Shown here: piece after piece, positions 56,594 through 64,000 of the stretch
Layout of the letters: every line of letters begins with the position of its first letter
How positions within the stretch are numbered: the first letter of the stretch is position 1
NCBI RefSeq assembly: GCF_042186555.1
Contig: NC_133324.1
Location: forward strand, 136,637,577 to 136,701,576
Length of the DNA: 64,000 bases
Reading direction: 5' to 3'
From: Aquarana catesbeiana
Lineage: Eukaryota > Chordata > Amphibia > Anura > Ranidae
Made by a program: the position numbers and the translations under genes
Notes under the pieces: generated by a model
What the model was told of the DNA's origin: nothing
Seen by the model: the letters and a program-made list of their open reading frames with translations, nothing else
Database searches by the model: none

Positions 56594-57010
56594 GATGTCT
56601 GTATGTTGGGCTCCTCGCTCTCACTTCCTGTCTGTAGTCTCTGACTTGGCCTCCTCTCTCAGTAGATGGTAAATATAAGCCCAGAGACCCACCGGGCCGC
56701 CGCCACCGACAGACGATGGGATCAGAAAAAGGAAAGCTCCGCCCACCCCGCAGCCATGACATCACTTCCCGTTCACCTCCAGGCCCCTCATTCCTTCTTA
56801 ATACACCAAAACCACCCTCTTTTCTTATGGAAGGAAGAAATACCCCCTCCCTTTCTTCCTCAAACCCTCCCGGTGAAAGTATTGGCCTTCTCCGCGATAA
56901 CACGGGCGACTTAGGAACATTTCTATTTTTGTACATGTTTCCGGTAGGAGTGTTTTTCCAGTTGCACCCCAGGCGATCTGCATTCTGGGAAGAAGGGCGG
57001 AAGTGTGTTA
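56594..57010 (-). promoter_or_regulatory. NSA2: NSA2 promoter and 5' UTR region
   Basis: Relatively GC- and CpG-rich stretch directly upstream of the NSA2 ATG. On the - strand it holds ETS-like GGAAGT sites (56,620s and 56,760s) and a pyrimidine tract CTTTCCTTTTTC near 56,720-56,733 that could be a TOP-like start. GFM2 is the known divergent neighbour in vertebrates, so this may be a shared promoter, but no GFM2 exon is visible. Confidence 0.55.
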
Positions 57011-57539
57011 CAGGGAATTGTCACGGGTGGTAATGGGTGGAGCCTCCTGTCATGGTGGTGGAGGAGGATGGTGCTGGAGGTCACATGTGGAGCCTGACAT
57101 CCAGAGACATGGAGAGTCCAGTTATGGCATTGTATTATTCTCTCTTCTCATAGTCTGCACTGGAAGACTGGCTACACTTCTCTGCTGCAGGTTGCTGATC
57201 TGTGAATAGTGTCTGCTGTGTGAGGAGGATGCTGGGTACATGAGGAGTAGTGAATACATGAGGAGTAGTGAATACAGTGTAAGTGAGGTAATGGAAGCTG
57301 TGCTCATTAGACTCTTCGATTGTAAGCTCTCAGGAGCAGGGCTCCTCTACCCCTCTTGTTTTGAATTGTATTGTTGGTGTATTGTCTCCCTTTACATTGT
57401 AAAGCGCTACACAAACTGTTGGCACTATATAAATCCTGTATAGTAATAATAATTAGACTTGGGTTGTTTTGGTTGGATGCATGCCTTGGTATCACAAACT
57501 AAAGTATATGTCAACCCTGAAACTGGGAACTTCTGTCAT
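57011..57539. other. Upstream of NSA2, nothing coding seen
   Basis: Contains a short tandem ACATGAGGAGTAGTGAAT (about 57,238-57,275). I looked for GFM2 coding sequence (GTPase motifs) here and found none. Confidence 0.35.
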
Positions 57540-57543
57540 TTAA

Positions 57544-57827
57544 AGCGGAACTAAAGTGCCAACATGACCGATTGTGAGCAGGCAGGCTTTTTATTGCAGA
57601 AAAAAAGGGTCTGTTCTGCAATAAAATTCACCTACCTGTCTGCTCATAATGTTCTCTGGCATGGCAATGGAGCTGCACATGCACTGGCATATTTCCTGCG
57701 TGCTGGGATGGCACAGGAGTTACATAATCTTGTGCCAACCAAGGAAAAGACACCGAAGACCGGCACTCAAAAGAAGATGCTGGCAAGGGATGGGGGCCAG
57801 TGACAGGGAGGTAAGTTTAGCTCTGCT
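57544..57827. mobile_element. TTAA-flanked MITE with splice-donor-like end
   Basis: TTAA at 57,540-57,543 and 57,828-57,831. Inverted ends AGCGGAACTAAAGT and TTTAGCTCTGCT. AGGTAAGT at 57,809-57,816 lies just inside the right end; the left side has the weaker mirror CACCTACCTG. Confidence 0.72.
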
Positions 57828-57839
57828 TTAAAGTGCCAT

Positions 57840-58340
57840 TTAACACACATTTGTAAACAACGCTGGCAGGCGGGGTTACTATAAGAGATTAGACTCTAGT
57901 GGTCTCTTCTGTCATAAATGCCCCCCCCCCCCCCCCCCTGCCTGTCAGCGGTAATGTGGCCTGAGCTGCACATATGCAGCTCAGGCCACATTTACGGCAC
58001 CTGCTCTGTGCCATGGTGATGTAATTCTTATGCGCATGCATGGGAGCGATGTGATTGTGGCTGAAGAGACACAACTTGGAAGGAAGAGTGGGCAAAGATG
58101 TAAGCACCAGGGATCAGTGACAGCACAGCGCTGGAGGGCTCTGACAGGTAAGTTCGCACAGCCCACGTGCAGAGCCCACCAGGAAGTCGGCACTGCGCTG
58201 CGCTGCGCTAATCACAGGCAGTGAGACATTTCCAATCTCTGTAGCCGCACATCAGGACAATGTCTCACTGCTTGTGATTAGCGCTCCGCAATGCCGACTT
58301 CCTGGCAGGCTCTGTATGTGGGCTGTGCGAAAACTCCAGA
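57840..58340. repeat. Foldback repeats and C-run upstream of NSA2
   Basis: A C-run at about 57,921-57,939. A perfect hairpin TGGCCTGAGCTGCA / TGCAGCTCAGGCCA at 57,957-57,990. A larger foldback at 58,137-58,335 pairs GCTAATCACAGGCAGTGAGA and CCAGGAAGTCGGCA with their complements. AGGTAAGT occurs at 58,146-58,153. Confidence 0.6.
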
Positions 58341-58821
58341 GCCCATCCTTATTATGGCATTACCTTTGGAAAAATGTATTCCTCCCACATCACTTGAGCA
58401 CAGTGATTACAGAGGGTCACTGGCTGTGCAGCTCCTCCATTCAGTAAACATCTTGTATCCTTTTTATATATATATCAAAGAAAGTTTTATTGTATAGAAT
58501 AAAAAAATCCAGCGCGCATACAGTGGAAAATTTAATTTTTAGACTTACCTCAAAAAGTAGTTATACTATAACATAAGATAATGCCCTAGCAGTCAAGCAA
58601 GAAAAATGAGGAAAAAAAAAATTGAATCTTAATGCCATTGGACATATTTATACACCCGGAAATTGTAATAGTCTCATCTGGATAAGTTCCCTAGGACTTA
58701 GTTCTGGCAGATTTAGCCATGCATCCCCTGTGTTGGTGTATATATACCTCTCAAGGAGAAGAGTGTCTCCCATATGGGTCACCCATGTTTTAAGGGAGGG
58801 TGGATTCATAGATTTTTCAGC
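58341..58821. other. Unclassified, possible L1-like scrap
   Basis: AATAAAAAAATCCAGCGCGC at about 58,499 recalls the 3' box of the palindromic elements. The stretch 58,620-58,800 may be an L1 fragment. Both are weak. A long T-run ends it. Confidence 0.25.
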
Positions 58822-58857
<36 letters not shown>

Positions 58858-59121
58858 AAAAATATGTAGAAGAATACGTATCGGCCGAAACTGAGGAAAA
58901 AATTTGTTTTTTTAAAAAAAAATTGGGATATTTATTATAGCAAAAAGTAAAAAATATACCACCAAAACAAAGCTCTATTTTGTGGGGAAAAAAAGGACGT
59001 CAATTTTGTTTGGGTACAACATTGCACGACCGCACAATTGTCGTTTAAAGTGCGACAGCGCTGAAAACTAAAAATTGGTCTGGGAAGGAAGGGGGTGAAA
59101 ATGCCCGGTATTGAACCGGTT
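58822..59121 (-). mobile_element. Truncated family A TTAA element, reversed
   Basis: Its right end CCGGTATTGAACCGG is followed by TTAA at 59,122-59,125. Read on the - strand it matches the first about 300 bp of the element at 34,592 (TTGTACCCAAACAAAATTGA, TACATATTTTTGGTAA) and stops at the T-run. Confidence 0.7.
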
Positions 59122-59332
59122 AAATATTTCTATGCCGTGGTAAATATAAATAACCAACTATATGGTTAGGGAGCAAAATCTCTAATCCACTCTGAGAATA
59201 ACAGACAGAAGAGATATACTGTATATACTATTAAAGAGTGGATCTGGTAAAGATCAGACTCAGAGATCAAATTTTTGTATTAAAAAAAACAAACAAACAA
59301 TGTCTTCCTTAAAAAAAAAAAAATAATTTTAA

Positions 59333-61270
59333 CCACTTCAGCCCCGGAAGGATTTACCCCCTTCCTGACCAGAGCACTTTTTACAATTTGGCACCGAGTC
59401 GCTTTAACTGCTAATTGCGCGGTCATGCAATGCTGTAACCAAACGAAATTTGCGTCCTTTTCTTCCCACAAATAGAGCTTTCTTTTGATGGTATTTGATC
59501 ACCTCTGCCGTTTTTATTTTTTGCGCTATACACGGAAAAAGACCGAAAATTTTGAAAAAAAATGATATTTTCTACTTTTTGTTCTAAAAAAATCCAATAA
59601 ACTCAATTTTAGTCATACATTTAGGCCAAAATGTATTTGGCCACATGTCTTTGGTAAAAAAAATGTCAATAAGTGTATATTTATTGGTTTGCGCAAAAGT
59701 TATAGCGCCTACAAACTAGGGTACATTTTCTGGAATTTACACAGCCTTTAATTTATGACTGCCTATGTCGTTTCTTGAGGTGCTAAAATGGCAGGGCAGT
59801 ACAAAACCCCCACAATTGACCCCATTTTGGAAAGTAGACACCCCAAGGAAATTGCTGAGAGGCATGTTGAGCCCATTGAATATTCATTTTTTTTTGTCCC
59901 AAGTGATTGAATAATGACAAAAAAATAAATAAAAAATTACAAAAAATTGTCACTAAATGATATATTGCTCACACAGGCCATGGGCATATGTGGAATTGCA
60001 CCCCAAAATACATTTAGCTGCTTCTCCTGAGTATGGGGATACCACATGTGTGGGACTTTTTGGGAGCCTAGCCGTGTACGGGACCCCGAAAACCAATCAC
60101 CGCCTTCAGGATTTCTAAGGGCGTACATTTTTGATTTTACTCCTCACTACCTATCACAGTTTTGAAGGCCATAAAATGCCCAGATGGCACAAACCCCCCC
60201 AAATGACCCCATTTTGGAAAGTAGACACCCCAAGCTATTTGCTGAGAGGCATGTTGAGTCCATGGAATATTTTATATTTTGACACAAGTTGCGGGAAAGT
60301 GACAATTTATTTATTTTTTTTTTTTTTGCACAAAGTTGTCACTAAATGATATATTGCTCACACAGGTCATGGGCATATGTGGAATTGCACCCCAAAATAC
60401 ATTCTGCTGCTTCTCTTGAGTATGGGGATACCACATGTGTGGGACTTTTTAGGAGCCTAGCCGCGTACGGGACCCCGAAAACCAATCACCGCCTTCAGGA
60501 TTTCTAAGGGTGTACATTTTTGATTTCACTCTTCACTGCCTATCACAGTTTCGGAGGTCATGGAATGCCCAGGTGGCACAAACCCCCCCCCAAATGACCC
60601 CATTTTGGAAAGTAGACACCCCAAGCTATTTGCTGAGAGGCATGGTGAGTATTTTGCAGCTCTCATTTGTTTTTGAAAATGAAGAAAGACAAAAAAAAAA
60701 AATTTTTTTTTTTTCTTTTTTTAATTTTCAAAACTTTGTGACAAAAAGTGAGGTCTGCAAAATACTCACTATACCGCTCAGCAAATAGCTTTGGGTATCT
60801 ACTTTCCAAAATGGGGTCATTTGGGGGGGTTTTGTGCCACCTGGGCATTCCATGGCCTCCGAGACTGTGATAGGCAGTGAAGAGTGAAATCAAAAATTTA
60901 CGCCCTTAGAAAGCCTGAAGGCGGTGCTTGGTTTTCCGGGTCCCATACGTGGCTAGGCTCCCAAAAAGTCTCACACATGTGGTATCCCCGTACTCAGGAG
61001 AAGCAACAGAATGTATTTTGGGGTGTAATTCACATATTCCCATGGCATGTTTGAGCAATATATCATTTAGTGACAACTTTGTGCAAAAAAAAAAAAAAAA
61101 AATTTGTCTCTTTCCCGCAACTTGTGTCACAATATAAAATATTCCATGGACTCGACATGCCTCTCAGCAAATAGCTTGGGGTGTCTACTTTCCAAAATGG
61201 GGTCATTTGGGGGGGGTTTGAACTGTCCTGGCATATTATGCACAACATTTAGAAGCTTATGTCACACATC
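59333..61270. mobile_element. Family A TTAA element with inverted tandem interior
   Basis: Starts after TTAA at 59,329-59,332 with CCACTTCAGCCCCGG. The interior has about 2.2 direct copies of a 390-bp unit (ATTTTGGAAAGTAGACACCC at 59,824, 60,211 and 60,602). From a turning point near 60,700 the same unit runs in reverse to about 61,210. The right end is uncertain (CTCTTC before CTAACC at 61,271). Confidence 0.7.
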
Positions 61271-61282
61271 ACCCACTCTTCT

Positions 61283-61822
61283 AACCACTTGAAGACAAAG
61301 CCCTTTCTGACACTTTTTGATTACATGAAAAAATTATTTTTTTTTGCAAGAAAATTACTTTGAACCCCCAAACATTATATATTTTTTGAAAGCAAATGCC
61401 GTACAGATTAAAATGGTGGGTGTTTAATTTTTTTTTTTCACACAGTATTTGCGCAGCGATTTTTCAAACGCATTTTTTGGGGAAAAAACACACTTTTTTA
61501 CATTTTAATGCACTAAAACACACTATATTGCCCAAATGTTTGATGAAATAAAAAAGATGATCTTAGGCCGAGTACATGGATACCAAACATGACATGCTTT
61601 ACAATTGCGCACAAACGTGCAGTGGCAACAAAATAAATACATTTTTAAAAGCCTTTACAGGTTACCACTTTAGATTTACAGAGGAGGTCTACTGCTAAAA
61701 TTACTGCCCTCGATCTGACCGTCGCGGTGATACCTCACATGCATGGTGCAATTGCTGTTTACATTTGACGCCAGACCGACGCTTGCGTTCGCCTTAGCGC
61801 GAGAGCAGGGGGGACAGGGGTG

Positions 61823-61858
<36 letters not shown>

Positions 61859-64000
61859 CTTTATTATTTTTTTGCTTTTTTATCTTATTTTAAAACTGTT
61901 CCTTTCATTTTTTTTTTTTTTTTTAATCATTTTTATTGTTATCTCAGGGAATGTAAATATCCCCTATGATAGCAATAGGTAGTGACAGGTACTCTTTTTT
62001 GAAAAAATTGGGGTCTATTAGACCCTAGATTTCTTCTCTGCCCTCAAAGCATCTGACCACACCAAGATCGGTGTGATAAAATGCTTCCCCAATTTCCCAA
62101 TGGCGCTATTTACATCCGGCGAAATCTAAGTCATAAAATGCTCGTAGCTTCCGGTTTCTTAGGCCATAGAGATGTTTGGAGCCACTCTGGTCTCTGATCA
62201 GCTCTATGGTCAGCTGGCTGAATCACCGGCTGCATTCTCAGGTTCCCTGTTGAGACAGGAGAGCCAGAGAAAAACACGGAAGACGGTGGGGGGGGGGGGC
62301 ATTCTCTCCCACTGCTTGTAAAAGCAGTCTAGAGGCTAATTAGCCGCTAGGATTGCTTTTACATGAAAGCCGACCGCTGGCTGAAAAGAATGATACCAAG
62401 ATGATACCTAAACCTGCAAGCATCATTCTGGTATAAAACCACTCAAAGTCGTGAATGCTGTACCTGAAGACAAAAAAATGGTTAACAATAAAGCACAGTA
62501 AACGGTAAAGTATAAAAAATTGCATACCTGAAAAGCAAACATGATAAAACATAATAACAATAAAACATTGCAGAATAGAATACAGTAAAAAAGAGCAGAA
62601 CAATAGAGAGAATAGAGAGAGAACAATAAAACGACAACTATTATTTTTTATTTTATATTTTTGTTTGTGTTTTTTTTTTTTTTTTTTACACTTTTTTTGT
62701 AACTGTAACCGGTTCGGGTCTCTCAAAATGCGATGGCATCTTGGGAGACCCTGTGAAAGTGTGTCCTAGTCTGTGCAATGCTGTACCCTACGCTAATACT
62801 CAACTAGTGAATGGTAGCGTTCAAAACATTCACCAACGCAAAGACCAGGATTGTCAGGACAGGAGGGACATTAATAGCGGGTGTCACGCCTATATCCGCG
62901 TTTGCTGCAGACACAACATCTTTTTTGGGGGGGGTTCGTTGGGTAGGGGTACTCGGGAGGACATAAAAATGCCTCTCATGCAGCCGACTGCGTTTGGTTT
63001 GGGATGTGAATGGGGGAAGTACGGGCGCTGCAGAAGTGGTGGGTTCCCAATTAGGATTGGCGAATGCAGCAGGAAGGGCATTATGGGCACGACGGGCCTG
63101 TGTTTGTCTTTTTGGTGGCAGCGGGACACTATTTGTGCTTGCCACCTCACCAGCTTGAACTGCACTTATGGGACTCGCCACGTCACCAAGTGTTACTTCA
63201 GTGCTGGTTTGACTACGACCGGGGTGTACTAGGCCGCTGGCGCTTGCCAGTTCACCAAAACGCTACCAAAAAAACTGTTAACGATCGCAGGGATCAGGCC
63301 TGACTCTGCGAACGCTGCAGTTATGCGTTTAGTGTTTTGTAAGTGTCAGTGATCGATCAATACTGCACTTGGGTGGGCTGGGCTGGGCCGGGCGGAGGGG
63401 CAAAACGCAGGTGCTAGCAGGTATCTGGGCTGATCCCACTAACACTGCGTTTTTGGGAACCCTAAACTGCTGGGGACGCCAGTATAGATCTGATCGGATC
63501 AGATCAGATATTGATCAGTTCAGATACTATACCACTAAGGGAGGTGTACGGTGCGTGCGTGGGTGTTAGCGCTACTGGCACTAACCTGACGCTGCCTGGG
63601 GCTGGTGCTTGCCAGTTCACCAAAACGCTACCAAAAAAACTGTTAGCGATCGCAGGGATCAGGCCTGACTCTGCGAACGCTGCAGTTATGCGTTTAGTGT
63701 TTTGTAAGTGACAGTGATCGATCAATACTGCACTTGGCTGGGCTGGGCTGGGCCGGGCGGAGGGGCAAAACGCAGGTGCTAGCAGGTATCTGGGCTGATC
63801 CCACTAACACTGCGTTTTTGGGAACCCTAAACTGCTGGGGACGCCAGTATAGATCTGATCGGATCAGATCAGATATTGATCAGTTCAGATACTATACCAC
63901 TAAGGGAGGTGTACGGTGCGTGCGTGGGTGTTAGCGCTACTGGCACTAACCTGACGCTGCCTGGGGCTGGTGCTTGCCAGTTCACCAAAACGCTACCAAA
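61283..64000 (+). mobile_element. Family B TTAA-type element, runs off the window
   Basis: Begins AACCACTTGAAGACAAAGCC and shares internal blocks with 53,679-54,481 (TTTGCGCAGCGAT, TACCTCACATG). Later it passes through a T-run, a palindrome-rich CTTCCGG region, an A-rich CAATAAAACATTGCAG segment, and finally the 365-bp tandem array. No coding function is credible. Whether this is one element or several merged ones cannot be settled here. Confidence 0.5.
63240..64000. repeat. 365-bp tandem repeat, near-identical units, open-ended
   Basis: CTTGCCAGTTCACCAAAACG recurs at 63,243, 63,608 and 63,973, a period of 365 bp. Two full units are almost identical, and a third begins at the window edge. 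Each unit holds the palindromic cluster GATCTGATCGGATCAGATC and the sub-repeat GGGCTGGGCTGGGCCGGGC. Confidence 0.92.

Noticed and set aside
56640..57040. First coding exon of GFM2 on the + strand
   Set aside because: The + strand ORFs at 56,666-57,033 do not resemble an elongation-factor GTPase or a convincing mitochondrial presequence; they are CpG-rich promoter sequence.
63369..63934. Two identical 66-codon ORFs
   Set aside because: They are successive copies of the 365-bp tandem unit, not paralogous genes.

Overview
The window is vertebrate nuclear DNA, almost certainly from a frog and most likely a true frog (Ranidae). The evidence is two multi-exon animal genes with GT-AG introns set in dense interspersed repeats: Tc1/mariner, hAT and TTAA-flanked short DNA elements, L1-like and CR1-like LINEs, and a DIRS tyrosine-recombinase retrotransposon. 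The two genes form a convergent pair. Four 3' exons of FAM169A lie on the + strand (3,483-18,942). The complete six-exon NSA2 gene lies on the - strand (40,495-56,593). The order FAM169A > < NSA2 matches the conserved vertebrate neighbourhood (human 5q13, where GFM2 lies head-to-head with NSA2). No GFM2 coding exon is recognisable beyond the NSA2 promoter up to the window end.

Layout. 1-3,482: FAM169A intron with several short inverted-repeat elements. 3,483-18,942: four coding exons ending in a basic C-terminus; their introns hold an L1-like LINE, a pogo-like element split by a younger MITE, a promoter-like retroelement segment with two CRE palindromes, a roughly 350-bp tandem array, a palindromic element and a three-level hAT nest. 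19-40.5 kb: the convergent intergenic region, with a Tc1 element split by a 6.2-kb DIRS element that itself holds a TTAA-flanked element, plus two large palindromic elements. 40.5-56.6 kb: NSA2, encoding a 260-residue protein with clean splice sites at every exon; its introns hold a CR1-like LINE, two Tc1 elements, another palindromic element, an L1 fragment and several MITEs. 56.6-57.0 kb: the NSA2 promoter. 58.8-64 kb: large TTAA-type non-autonomous elements with internal 365-390-bp tandem repeats, running off the end.

Only FAM169A and NSA2 are credible host genes. Every other coding trace is decayed transposon protein. NSA2 acts in the nucleolus in large-subunit assembly; FAM169A is a nuclear lamina-associated protein.

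The most unusual signal is a set of four long palindromic elements (14.8, 27.8, 38.7 and 50.8 kb). Each is flanked by a perfect 12-19-bp direct repeat, and their 3' ends look related. That combination suggests foldback units moved by target-primed retroposition. A recurring hairpin motif (TGA..AAG-stem-GAAACG) and a subset of MITEs that carry consensus splice-donor sequences near their ends are two further patterns that ordinary annotation would miss.
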